Of a DNA stretch of 64,000 nt, positions 22,525-33,330 are shown piece after piece (positions within the stretch are counted from its first letter, which is position 1; the number at the start of each line of letters is the position of its first letter). The position numbers and the translations under genes were made by a program. Source of the stretch: Laburnicola sp. R22_1 (taxonomy: Eukaryota > Ascomycota > Dothideomycetes > Pleosporales > Didymosphaeriaceae); contig JACONQ010000007.1 in assembly GCA_014281115.1 (NCBI GenBank), positions 806,001 through 870,000 on the forward strand, written 5' to 3'. A model generated the notes under the pieces. The model saw nothing but the letters and a program-made list of their open reading frames with translations, did no database searches and was not told where the DNA came from.

Positions 22525-23967
22525 TGTGGCGTTAATTCTACCTAGGGGTAGGATAACAAAGGCTTTTATCTTAAAAAACATAACAAAAAAAGCAGAGCCC
22601 TCTGCTTAGTAATTAAAAAGAGCGTGAAAAGGTAATTAGGCACAAAAAAAGCGCGTTTGAACTGCTAAGCGAGCTTGGCGGTCTTGGCGCAAGGCTCCTA
22701 TAAGCAAATTTTTTATAAAGAGGCTACTTAGAACTTTAGAAAATAAAACTTAGGCGCGACTACGCTATAAGCTATCTTTTTTACTATTCTAATTGTCGCA
22801 AATAATATAAGTTAATATATTAATAGGTATATACTACTATGCTTATAAGTAGAATAAAAATAATATATACTAGATATATATTTATTGCTCTATTGCTGTA
22901 TTATTAAGGTTGTTCTAAATAAAGCCCCTACTGTTACTCTACGCTCTACTATTTATCTAGGCATTAATATTGTTCCTAAAGAAGTACTTGCTATTGCTAA
23001 AGAGTACACGCTGTAGTTTTGCGCTGCTACTACTAATATAGCTACGCTAGAGTTCTGTTCTATTTATAAGATGCTTATCTAGCGTAAGGAATAGGTATAC
23101 TTAACTATTTATAAGGCTATTCTTATATACTAGTTAGGCTGGCAGCTAGTCTAGTTTGCAAAGAATAGTAGTATTATATTCCTACTCTAGTAGACGCAAT
23201 TACTTCTTATTAGTACTAGAATCCTCTAGTAGGAGATGTAAAAGAAGGATAATAAGATCTTTATTAATAAGCTCTAGTGTAGTAAGAGCGTTATATAAAT
23301 CTGCAAGATTCTCCTGGCTATTATTACTATTAAGTTAGCTTATTTAAGTAAGTATGCCGCGTAAGCGGCGTGCGAGCGCAAATAACTAATAATAGTAGTA
23401 GTAATAAGCTAGGTATACTGTGTACAGTATAAGTAAACCTTATATAGGTTAAGAGCTTATAAGATGTAGATAGAGTGTAAGTAAGTTTAAACTATTATTA
23501 TATTATTAGGTAGTATTTAAGGTTAGTCTTTAATTAGAATTAGGTGCTATACATAGTATATAATAACCTTTTATCTTAACTTACTTTAATCTTAAACTAA
23601 AAAAACAGATTAAAAAAGATGTTTAATAAGCCGACAAACATATTAGTATAAGTATTTTTATACTATGTGGCATTAATTTATCTACTTATAAGTAGAATAA
23701 TAAAGGCTTTTATCTTAAATAATATAATAAAAAAGCAGAGCCCCTACTTATACTATATATATTAAATAAATATTAAATAATACCTTAATTAAAATATAAA
23801 AATAAAATTATATAATAGAATACTTATAAATAGTTTTTACTTTTTTTGTAATTTACCTTTTACGCTCTTTTTTAATTACTAAGTAGGAGGCTCTACTTGT
23901 TTATTATGTTATTTAAGATAAAAGCCTTTGTCGTCCTACCCCTAGATAGATAAAATAATGTCACGTA
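22525..23967 (+). mobile_element. possible TGTGGCG-family element with interior, about 1.44 kb
   Basis: The left end at 22,525 reads TGTGGCGTTAATTCTACC. The right end at about 23,860-23,967 is an inverted copy (CTTTTTTAATTACTAAGTAGG … TCCTACCCCTAGATAGAT … TGTCACG). Between them lies R2 copy 2 (22,740-23,620). Another end-like segment begins inside at 23,666, so the structure may be two nested or overlapping copies. Confidence 0.45.
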
Positions 23968-24299
23968 GTTTTTACTTTTTATTTTTAAAAAGTAAATATT
24001 TATACTTATATTTTTAGTAGCATATATAGAGTATTAATTTAATCTATCTAAAGATAAAATAATAAAGACTTGTATCTTAAATAATATAATGAAAAAGTAG
24101 AGCCTTTTACTTAGTAATTAAAAAGAGTACATAAAGATAATTATAAAAAAAGCATTAGTAGCAAATAAAATAAAAAGTAGTTAGTAAAAAAAAATTAAAA
24201 AATAAGAGAATTATAAGAAAATAGAGTTATAAAAAACTACTAGCTAATAGTAACCTATAGTTAACATAGTTATAAGTTAGTAAGTATAGCTAACAGCCT

Positions 24300-24461
24300 C
24301 TAGCGACAATTGGCCTCGCCTGCGTCGATCGAGAAGGTCGGCGATCGAGAAAGGCCAGCCCCCAGGTCCACCAGCAGCGCCTCCACGATCCGCGCGCGCT
24401 TGCTCCCCGATGGCCCTTCGCCACTGCCAACCACCACGACAAACAGACGCTGGGCGAACAT
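24300..24461 (-). CDS. small ORF in GC island, possible gene relic
   Basis: From the ATG at 24461 a 53-codon frame runs to the TAG at 24300-24302. It reads like a genuine protein (MFAQRLFVVVVGSGEGPSGS, then ARIVEALLVDLGAGLS) and the same frame is open upstream without an ATG to 24644. The piece ends exactly where the AT-rich block begins, which suggests a gene whose 3' part was replaced or destroyed. No family recognised; it could be chance. Confidence 0.3.
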   Translation of the reverse strand: MFAQRLFVVVVGSGEGPSGSKRARIVEALLVDLGAGLSRSPTFSIDAGEANCR

Positions 24462-25023
24462 GGACGAAGCGCCACGGTGCTCGCGGACGCGCTCGGAGCA
24501 GGGCGTAGAAGAACTCGGTGCCGTTTCATCAGCGCGGCCGTCGCCTGCATCGCGCCATGTGCACGTCGTCTCGTGGTGGCGCGCCCGCCAATTCTCTGCT
24601 GCATCTTTTCCCTGCTTTTGCACCGTGGCCGTTGCCAATATCATCGCTAGTCTACGTCATGACATCGAGCCTCCGAGAGAGTGTTGCCACTTGATCAAAG
24701 AGATCTTGAAAAAACGTAGCCAATGCAGCTCTCCGTGGAGCTTTCAAGGTTCAAACAGGTTTCGTGTTGCCTCGTGGCGTCCAGCAGCAGACCGCCTGGC
24801 GCTGCGTGCAGGCGCGTGTTCGTTTTGATCTCTATGCCACCCTACCTACCTGTAGAACACGCTAGCGCGCTTGACTTCAGGAGTAACATCATCGCAACCT
24901 TTCGGTATACAGTGAAACGCTGCGATGGAACCCTGTGGCGCGCTTGACTTGGACACCACCATCTCAATAGTAATTTTTGTAATTAGCGACGCACGGAAGG
25001 CTTGGATGCAAAACAAACAAGAG
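24462..25023. other. GC-balanced stretch without a recognised gene
   Basis: Ordinary composition between the AT-rich block and the pogo element. Plus-strand frames (24310-24828, 24723-24947) show no motif. It may be remaining unique host DNA. Confidence 0.4.
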
Positions 25024-26767
25024 TAACGTGTCTGTGCGCGTGCCGAGCCACTTCGCGTGACGAGCCACCCAACACCATAACAGCTTATGCAAAAATGAAG
25101 CTATAGAGCCACCCACAATTAATATTATTACAGCATTTTCTAGAGGGGCACTAAATAGATCCTTGCGATTAATTTGCACTATTTATATCTGTCTGGAAGC
25201 TTGACGTTGCGGCCGCGACGTGTAGAGACGGTTGGGGCAGCAGATGCGCCCTCTAAGGACTCCTCAACATCTGAAGCATCAACAACACGTTTCTAACGTT
25301 TTCTGCTCTGTCGAGATGGCTGAGAGGCCTTCCTCTTACCATTTTTAGATAACTGTAGAGCTTTTTTTGCGTCGCGGGCAGACTTCTGGGCAGCGCGCTG
25401 AGCTGCCTTTTTAGCTCTCTCCTTCTCTCTTGCCTCCTTCGCTGCCTCTCGCGCAGCACGCTTTTCCTGCTAGATTTTCTCCTTGTATAGTCTAGCTGCC
25501 TTCTTTAGCTCTGCTGTCTCTGCTTTTTAAAGCTGCTGCTCCTTATCCTCCTGCTCCTTGATAGATTGACGGACAGGTGCCTCTCTCACCTTCCTAGGTG
25601 ACCAGAACACTGACCCACTGTGATACTCCTTGCGCTGTTGGAGATCTAGAGCTTTGCCCTTCTTCTTACGCTTCTGCTTTGTAGACAGTGCCTCCCTAAG
25701 CCCATCAATATTGTGGTGGAGTAGCTCATTTTGAACAGATAGATGGTGGAGCGATTAACGAAGCTTCTGCGTATCCTTACTACTCTGATCCTTAACTGCA
25801 GAGCGTACGAGCCTATCCACCTTTCTCCAATCATAATCGCTCAGTAGGGATGAGGAGCTTTCTCTTGATTCTTAAGATCTAGTGAATCTATCGAGGATTG
25901 GATCAGGATCAGGTGGTGATATGCCTGTTACTCTAAAAGAGCTAAGGATTATTAATTCCTTAAAGGAGGCCTGCCATGCCTTCCAGAATAGTGGGAAGAA
26001 ATTGCCCTTCTTAATAGAAACTAGGCCTTAGCCTGCGTTGAGGTATTTCGAGAGCTCGGCTGAGTAGGCAGTTAATAGAGGCTTAAACATTGCAACGTCA
26101 AATAGCTGAAGCGTATGAGTTGAATGAGGAGGCAGGATAGCAAGCAGGATCCTATGCTTATCACAGTAGTCGATGAAATCCATTGTAATGTGGGATCCAT
26201 AGCCGTCTAGGATTAGGAGCCAATATGCTCGTCGAGTCTTCTCTTTTGTACAGCGATCGAATACCTGTTCAAGCCAGGCAAGACCAATATCGTTGTTCGT
26301 CCAGCCAGAGGGTGATAAGGTGATAAAGACTTCATGTTCTCCTGCCTTAATGTCTTCTACCCAGGCTAATTGGATGCCTTTGTTGGCAGCCTCATAGATC
26401 AGGCTAGGAGGCAGAGCAGATCCATCAGCGCATATACATGCTAGGAGCGTGATCCACGCGCGGTTTCCATCCTGGAGTGATGCCCTAACCTCCTTCTTCT
26501 CCCACATTCGTCGGCTGAATATTCTCTTTAATCTGCTAACAACACCAATCATAAAGCCTTTCTAATCCATATTATAGGTATAACAAGGATCTATTTGATA
26601 TTAATTAATCTTGTCATGTAGGAGCTAAAAGTAGAGGCGATATTTATCCCCTAAATCAGCTTTGTGGCGATTGCTGTCCATGCCGACTGTCCATTGCGAG
26701 ATAAGATGAATGCTGTGTCAGTTAATAAAGCGGGTAACCCAGCTCTCGCTAACTGCCTCCTTGGCTA

Positions 26768-28902
26768 ACATGTTGGTTCAGCACTTGGCGCGTTTCGGCA
26801 AATGGCGCACCCCCGCATTTTCCACCCAATCCTTCACCCACCCATAACTCAGCCAATATGGATCCAATTGACAAGGCAATTGAAGAAATCGAATCGCGCG
26901 GACCAGGAGAAGAATTCTCGTATCGAAAAATAGCGAAAAAATATGGTGTACCAGACACTACGTTGAGGAGGATACACCAGGGCAAAAACGTGCTGATAAA
27001 AGAGCAACAACTCCAACGGCGAAAACTTACCCCTTAATAAGAACTGGAGCTTGTAAGCTATATAGAAAAGCTTACAGGCTGTTGTCTACTACCTATAAGG
27101 GAGATGCTGCAGAATTTTGCTTCATTAATTGCAAAAACTAATGGCGAACAACTAGTAGGAAAAAGCTGGGTTACCCAATTTATTAACCGTTACAACGTCG
27201 AAATCACCCCCATTGGGTTACTGGAATGGATCGCGCGCGCCACCAAGCTGATTTAGGGGCTAAATACGAGCAATTCTTTCAACTTCTGCTAGAGAAAATG
27301 GAGGAGTACAATATAGAGCCTCGTCACACGTACAATATGGATAAGAAGGGCTTCCTTACAGGAGTGATTGGAAGAAGCAAAAGGATCTTCAGCAAAGCTA
27401 TGTGGGACCGCGGGGAAGTGAAATCAGCCCTCTAAGATGGCAACAGAGAGTGGATGACTATCCTAGCTTGCGTCTGCGCTGATGGAACTGCGTTGCCACT
27501 AGGGCTACTATTTGCAGCTGCTAATAACGCTCTCTAATTGGCCTGGGTAGAGGATATTGAGGCTGGGAAGCATGAGGTATTCGTCACTATATCTCCTAAT
27601 GGATGGACCAACAACAATATAGGCCTTGCGTGGCTCGAGCAGGTCTTTGATTGGTACACAAAAGCGAAAGCTCGTCGATCCTACTGACTACTAATTGTGG
27701 ATGGCCATAGGTCCCACGTAACGAGAGAGTTTATTGACTACTGTGACCACAATCGGATTCTCCTTATGATATTCCCCCTCACAGTACCCACACGCTGCAG
27801 CCCCTTAATATAGTACTCTTTAAGCCTCTCTTATTAGCCTACTTAAAAGCCCTCACTACCTATCTCCACGAGGCCCAGGGGCTACTCTCAGTAAAGAAAG
27901 GAGACTTCTTCCCTCTCTTCTAGGAAGCCTGGACTATCTCCTTCAAGAAGAAAACAATTCTAAAGTCCTTTAAGGCCACTGGTATATGGCCCCGTAACGC
28001 TGAGGTTATCCTTCAGAAATACAGGCCATCAACTCAAGTGGAGCAGGATTCGAGAGAGAGCAGTACCTCTGTACTCAGCGGCAAGGATTGGCTCAAAATC
28101 GAGACCCTCGTGCGTAATACTGTGAGGGAGGAGGGCAGTAGGGAGGTGCAGAAGCTGAAGCGTTCTCTCCACCACATCTCTGTTCAAAATGACATCCTCC
28201 ACGCTGAGGTACAAGGCCTGACAAAGGCCCTACAAGTCAAGAAGAAGCAGCAGAAGAAGAGCAAGCCTCTAGACCTGCAACAACGCAGGGAGTACCACGG
28301 TGGTGCAGTTTTCTGGTCCCCGAGGAAGCTAAGGGAGGCTAGAGTACGCGAGAGCGTTGTAGATAAGGAGAAAGAGAAAGTAGAACTCGAAAAAGCGCGT
28401 AAGAAGGCAGAAATAACCTCAGCTAAGCTACGTAACCTGCAGGAGAAGAAAGAGAGAGAAAGGTTGAGGGTTAAGAAAAGGGAGGAAAAGGAGAGGGTCG
28501 CGGCGGAGAAACAGGCTGAGCAACAACGGAGGATTCAGGAGAAAGAAAACTCCGAAAAGGCTATACAAACTTCCCAAAAGGGAAAGAGGAAGGCCTCAAA
28601 GCCTGCCGCAGCGCCAAAACAGAAAAAAAGCAACGTGTGGTGGTTGCTGAGGGTAGGGGGATAGGGGTGATGAAATGGGGCGTGATCCAGCACCCACAAC
28701 AACAACGCGCCGTGGCCGCAACATCAAACTTCCAGCGAAATTCCAGTAGTACATCTTTTTCGCAGCAATTTATATAGTAATTGAATGAATTATTAGAATA
28801 TTCTAGCTATTGTGGATGGCTCAGTAACGAGGTGTTGTAAACTGCGTGATTTGGTTGGGGTGCGCCATTTGCCGAACCGCGCCAAGTGCTGAACCAACAT
28901 GT
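26768..28902 (+). mobile_element. inner pogo-type transposon inserted in the outer one
   Basis: 2,135 bp, ends ACATGTTGGTTCAGCACTTG on both sides (inverted repeat of about 45 bp with one or two mismatches), flanked by TA at 26766-26767 and 28903-28904. Its transposase is on the plus strand, opposite to the host element. It interrupts the HTH-to-DDE linker of the outer transposase. Confidence 0.92.
26858..28749 (+). pseudogene. pogo transposase of the inner element, pseudogene
   Basis: Starts at the ATG at 26858 with a pipsqueak HTH (MDPIDKAIEEIESRGPGEEF, YGVPDTTLRR). It continues with GKSWVTQFINRYN, NMDKKGF (first catalytic region), DGNREWMTILACVCADGTAL, WVEDIEAGKHEVFVTISPNG and LLIVDGHRSHVTREFIDY (second catalytic Asp present). 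A long charged coiled-coil tail (28038-28640, Lys/Glu/Arg-rich) follows, and it ends at 28747-28749 with TRRGRNIKLPAKFQ, matching the tail of the outer transposase. There are a few stops and at least two frame changes (before about 27226 and near 28640). Related to but distinct from the outer element, so these are two lineages of one family. Confidence 0.86.
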
Positions 28903-29425
28903 TACTATAGAGGCGAAATTTCGTACCATCTCCCTAGTAGGTGGTATATATCTCTCTGTGAGTCCTTTAATATATTTTACAAGCTCCTGCTCTTACTGTG
29001 GGTTGAGTTTCTGCTGGTTAATATTCTTGGCTTCATTTGGTGCCTGAACGCGCTTGTTTCTTCAGGATAACGTAGTTCGATCTACACCGTAGGTGGCAGC
29101 AATATTTCTGTACGAAAATGATTCCCCTGGATTTAAAGATTCAATAGCTGCAATCGCATCCTCGATTGCCCCCATATTAGTGGAGTTATGACGCGTCAAA
29201 TTCAGGCGATTATTTAGGCATTGTTTACCTCCCACTCAGCAGTTTGCTGGCAGTTTTCGTATACACGTGCCGAGAGGCGTTTTTAGCTGTTCTATATATA
29301 GTAAACTGCCAGAGGCGTGGTGTTTACCTCCATCTAGCAGTTAGTGGCGTTAATTAGCGCACTCCGAACCTCAAAATTAACAGGCTCCTAATCCAGCACT
29401 GTTTTTGTCGCAATCCACCTCAAAA

Positions 29426-30886
29426 ATGGCCAGAACCCGCAAGAGGACTTAAAAGGCCCAGGAATCCGATCTCCAGAAGACCCCTCCGCGTGGTAGTTCG
29501 CGCCCAGCACGCCTAGAGGCATTGTCTCCTCTTAAAAAGAGGCCTAGGACTACGAAGGGCAAGAAAGAGGCCCAGCCAATTAACCCACCCACTCCAGACG
29601 ATAGTGTTAATATGTCTGGAGGTAACAGTAGGCCTGCTGAACCTGCAGAACCTACAGAGTATAGTAGTAACAACCCAGAAGATCCTATTCCCATTATTAA
29701 TAACAAGGAAGATCTGTTGGTTATTACAGTACCTTCGCCACTCCTAGTTAGGCCTGCTATCAACTCCAGAGCCACTCAGAAGGTGCCTGTGAACCTAGCC
29801 AATCCTATTCTACGCTCTTCCGCCACACCAAACTCTTTTAGCACGCCGGCTCCTTCTTTTAAGGTACGAGACTCTGCTACTCTAGCTCTAGGTATAGCGC
29901 CAGGCGGCAAGCCGCCACGTGTAAAATAGACCAAGACAATAGAAGAGGTGTTGCTCTAGGCTCTTAAAGAGATCGTCAAACATAGGAAAACGGCCGATAG
30001 CTTTAAAGTAGAGCACTAGAATAAGGTAGCAGATAAGGTTCGCAGGGTATACACAGGCAGGGCGGCGGTAATTGGCAAGAACTGTAAATTAAAGTATAAG
30101 ATATTTCGAAAGTCCTAGAGTTTGTGGCAAGATTACCTAGGTTCTGGATTATCTAGATAGGAGGATAACAAGGAGGGCTTACCTTAATCAAGCAAAGAGG
30201 TTATAGATAGCTACTTTAGCGAGCATCCTAAGTTTAAGGCGTTTTAATTCGAACCCCCTCCGGGCTATAAATACCTCGTTAATATTATTGGAGATCGTGT
30301 TGCAACAGGCGAGTTTGCGATTAACGCGAAGACAGAGGGTAGTGACGACTAGGCATCAGAGCTTCCATCTAATAACGTCAATAATAAAGAGGAGAGCGGG
30401 AAAAGCGAGGATAACAAGAGCCAGCCTTCAATCGAGCGTTCTTAATCAGTAGCCACATCACAATCGTCGTCCGTTGTAGCTACTTCGTCGTCAACCTCCA
30501 ATAGGTCTCTTACAGCCGCACAACATAGGAAGCTAGAGAAGAAGCGTTAGAAGGAGCAAGCCAAAGGTAGAATGCGTAAGCATATAGCAGAGAAGAAGAC
30601 TAAGAAGGGAGGGGAGCGTCGTGTGCGTGAAAAGGGTGAGAAGAAGTCCGATCTGTTAGCGCGATCTCTAAGTGAGTTTAATAGGCAATTAGCTAAGGTT
30701 CTAGAGGGTTTTATAAAGAAGCTAGACAAGAATATAAAGAACCCAATCCAGCAGGCTATTAAACTATTTAAGAGGCAGTTAGCTAGAGAGTTTAAGGCGG
30801 AGGTGTACCAGATTATCTCTCTACTTCAAGATGAGGCGAAGGCAAGCGCCATGCTCGCAATAAAGCCAGAACGCCAAGCTGGATAG
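29426..30886 (+). pseudogene. Harbinger Myb/SANT-like DNA-binding protein, pseudogene
   Basis: From the ATG at 29426 a single frame of about 486 codons reaches the stop at 30886, interrupted by around ten TAG/TAA/TGA codons without frameshift. The N-terminal third is basic and Pro/Ser-rich. A Myb/SANT-like block follows at about 29935-30120 (EIVKHRKTADSFKVEH, then NKVADKVRRVYTGRAAVIGK and KLKYKIFRKS), and the C-terminus has a Lys/Arg-rich helix (about 30572-30830). Harbinger elements need such a second protein for nuclear import and DNA binding. Confidence 0.8.
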
Positions 30887-30958
30887 ATCAAATATAAGCT
30901 AGGGCAATTGTTCTCCTAGAATGTCTCTAGCCTATAATCCAAGCGCCTGTCTATGTTC

Positions 30959-32272
30959 CTAATAGGATTCCCACATACATTCGGCCAATTCCGTGCGAAA
31001 TTCGTCGTCGGTAAGCCTTGATCGCCACCCATCCTCCATTTCAGTGTCACCCTGGCATATTAACCCATCCGCCTCCGCCTTATTCGCCTCCGCAGCGACG
31101 TCAATACCCTGCTGGCCGTTAAGCCAGTTATAAAGGGCTACACAAGCGTATACAATAAACACCTAAGTCCGAATGCTGAAGCCTAATTAGGCCCCCTGGA
31201 GGATCTTGAACCGTCACTTCAACACGCCAAAGGCCCTCTCTATAGCTATCCTTAACAATGAATGCCGTAAGTTGAACAGCTCTTGAGGCGTTTTCGGATT
31301 CCTACCATTGACATCCCACTTGCTGATGTGATAACGCGTTTTTTAATAGGGAACGAGCAGCAGCCTATCTATTAAAGAGTAGCCACCATCCGCTAGAAAA
31401 TAGGTATTTAGAGCTGGGGCCTTGAATCCTTTGAAGCAGGCATTCTAGAAAACACGGGCATTATGTGCGGAGCCCTCCTATCCAGCAAGAACGAACCAGA
31501 AGTTGAGGTCGAAGTCTACATAGGCGAAAACATTCTGTAAGTAATAACCCTTCCTACACCGCTATGCTGACTTAACAGGAAACTTCTCGCCAGGCTTGAC
31601 AGCGTTCCTACTAATGGAGATAGGTATATAGGTCCTATCCACAGCTCCGCGGTATTTGTTAAAGAACGGCGAGTAGGTTTTTGATGTTGAAATCCGCAAG
31701 GGTACCTTATCCTCTGGGGGCCGCACCACCTTAGGATAGAGGTTATTGCGCAGGATAGTAAGTACCTTGTGGAAAGCGCGATGTAGAGTCCTCGTGCTGT
31801 GCTAGAATTGTTCGCGCAGGTAGCGATACGACTGATCTTTGCTAACAACCGCTATAAAGATGCCCAGCTTCTCGTCAGCATCCACCTCCCCCGAAGCCGT
31901 CAATCCCTCGTCGATCAGCAGCTCTAGGAGGGCCTCGAATTGCTCCTTATGCAAGCCAGTGATGTTGTAGATCCTATCCTAGTGGCCTTCGCGCATAGCC
32001 TTTACCCACTCCAATCCACAGCCATATTCCATCCCATCCACACGCAGGCCGGTGGGCCTATAGAGCACCTCATCAAGAAACAATCGCATAGCGCGCGATC
32101 GAGATTGCCGCTGTAGGTCTACAGCGATCGCTACTAGTATAATAGGGAGGGTTCTGCGCAAACGAATACGTGGGGAGCTGCGAATACGAGCTATAGGGTA
32201 ATAATAACAGCAAGAGTATAGAGTGACGTTATAGCGATGTTTAGCAGCCTCTGCTGGCAGTTTTTTCTGCAC
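30959..32272 (-). pseudogene. Harbinger DDE transposase, pseudogene
   Basis: One frame on the minus strand from about 32272 to the TAG at 30959-30961, broken by roughly seven stops and no frameshift. It contains the DDE_4-type core: GAVDRTYIPISI (first Asp), FLADGGYSLIDRLLLVPY (second Asp) and LLRIAIERAFGVLK (Glu), followed by FIVYACVALYNWL, the usual late helix, and an acidic C-terminus. All three catalytic residues are still present. The start is uncertain: position 32272 is GTG, and an internal ATG is preceded by SRSRA. The stops are CAG/TGG to TAG changes, suggesting recent light RIP. Confidence 0.85.
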
Positions 32273-32579
32273 CTCTAGGGCACCAGTAGAAACTGCCAGC
32301 AGTTTTGCTATTTTAGGCAGGTTGTTGTCCGTGCGAAGCCACTAAACGCCACTAATACGCCACCCTAGCAGAATTTTCTGCTGGATTGGCTCTGGAGGTA
32401 AACACTAAGCCGCCAGCAGCTTCTTAGAAACTGCCAGGGGCACGGGAGGTAAACACTAGACCCTCAGCAGCTTCTTAGAAACTGCTAGCAAACTGCTAAG
32501 CGGGAGGTAAACACTGCCTTAGCGTTTTGGTGTTGGGTGGCTCGGCACGCGAAGTGGCTCGGCACGCGCACAGACACGT

Positions 32580-33330
32580 TACTGCCAAGCGGCCAAAAAC
32601 ACATGCGCCTAACCCTTGCTGGCGCTGCCCCAGTTGGCTACGACGATGTGAATCGAATTGGATCTTACGCGAACACAGGCTGTGAGATGCTGACTACATA
32701 TATAGCTTATGGCTGATTTGCACAGAATTGCCTTCCTACCTAGATAGAGAGGAATAAGGCAGCGAATAGGCTTAGCGGCTAGTCGATTTATCTGCAGTGT
32801 TCCTGGTAGAATAGGCTTGCTATGTATGCAAATAGAAGGAGAAGTCAAAGGGTTCTGTACCTTCTGCTAAAGTACGTAAGGACTGGGGACAGACCCAAGG
32901 ACGCGGAGTAGAAATGCCTGTAATTTTGGGCTGTGAACACTGCATTCCAGATTAACCTTTTGCCAAAAGTGATAGGGGCACTGGGGCTGCATAATCCGAT
33001 CCAGACGTAATTCGCATAGAATTCTGTTTTTTCTTTTGCGCTGTGCTATATAACGACAGAGCCTTTCAAGCGAGTGTATACAGGCGATATGGCAATTGAA
33101 ATGACTGATCTAGTGGATACATATGTACTCTCCTTGACTGCTAGTTCGTCGAGCTATGTACCTTCCGAGAGGAACCCTACACAGCAACTAGAGCTCTGTT
33201 TAAGCAATACCATCTGCACGGGAAACAGCAAGCCTTGGAAGCCAACTTTGGGTTGAGCTGGGGCTTCTTAATGAGATTCTGTTGGACACAAGGTAGATAC
33301 TTACACCAGTAGGCCAAGGATGTTCTGATC
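32580..33330. other. intergenic, right of the transposon nest
   Basis: GC-balanced sequence with no recognised gene; frames at 32609-32848 and 33074-33256 have no motif. Probably the 3' flank of the small secreted protein gene. Confidence 0.4.

Larger units (their letters stand above)
18859..24290. repeat. AT-rich RIP-degraded repeat block 1
   Basis: About 5.4 kb made almost wholly of TA, TTA and TAG-rich text with no open frame worth calling. It contains fragments of several repeat families also found at 35.9-63.7 kb: a unit with AACGCTATAAGG-type text (about 19,186-19,435), ends of the TGTGGCG family (about 19,500, 19,714, 22,525, 23,666, 23,967) and a 0.9-1.0-kb segment present twice (19,930-20,930 and 22,740-23,620). 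A short GC-balanced patch lies at about 21,250-21,450. I attribute the composition to RIP. Confidence 0.8.
25179..29175 (-). pseudogene. pogo transposase of the outer element, split pseudogene
   Basis: The N-terminus starts at the ATG at 29175 with a pipsqueak-type HTH (AIEDAIAAIESLNPGESFSY, then YGVDRTTLS) and runs to 28905. It resumes at 26765 beyond the inner pogo with SESWVTRFINRHS, the DDE region (26552-26030: DGNRAWITLLACICADGSAL, WVEDIKAGEHEVFITLSPSG, LLILDGYGSHITMDF, HRILLAILPPHSTHTLQLFD) and a Lys/Ala-rich C-terminal tail ending at 25179 with TRRGRNVKLPDRYK. Catalytic Asp in LLILDG is retained. A handful of TAG/TAA stops break the frame, far fewer than in the AT-rich blocks. Inactive because of stops and the insertion. 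Confidence 0.88.
29217..32518. mobile_element. PIF-Harbinger transposon, 3.3 kb, inserted in the outer pogo
   Basis: Ends GGCATTGTTTACCTCCCACT and, on the right as reverse complement, GGCAGTGTTTACCTCCCGCT. The inverted repeat of about 41 bp has about five mismatches and is flanked by the trinucleotide TTA (29214-29216 and 32519-32521), the typical TWA duplication of this superfamily. It carries the two expected genes in convergent orientation: a Myb/SANT-like protein (plus) and a DDE transposase (minus). It lies in the 5' leader of the outer pogo transposase. Subterminal copies of the GGAGGTAAACAC motif occur near the right end (about 32,393, 32,446, 32,503). Confidence 0.92.
25026..32579 (-). 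mobile_element. outer pogo-type transposon, split by two later insertions
   Basis: The ends read ACGTGTCTGTGCGCGTGCCG on the left and, as reverse complement, identically on the right. The inverted repeat is about 54 bp with one mismatch, flanked by TA at 25024-25025 and 32580-32581. The 7,554-bp span contains a second pogo (26768-28902) and a Harbinger (29217-32518); without these and their duplications the element is about 2.1 kb, a normal pogo length. Transposase fragments lie on the minus strand on both sides of the inner pogo. Confidence 0.92.

Noticed and set aside
23156..23338. 60-codon Ser/Leu/Arg-rich plus frame in AT-rich block 1
   Set aside because: Another frame of the same stretch is more protein-like when RIP stops are discounted, and no family matches either.
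25253..25459. Basic Lys/Arg-rich minus-strand frame as an independent gene
   Set aside because: It is the C-terminal tail of the outer pogo transposase, ending in the family motif TRRGRNVKLP.
28846..29070. 74-codon frame across the inner pogo end
   Set aside because: It spans an inverted repeat and the antisense of the outer transposase.
31516..31848. 110-codon minus-strand frame inside the Harbinger
   Set aside because: It is out of phase with the transposase, which is legible in the neighbouring frame with all catalytic motifs.
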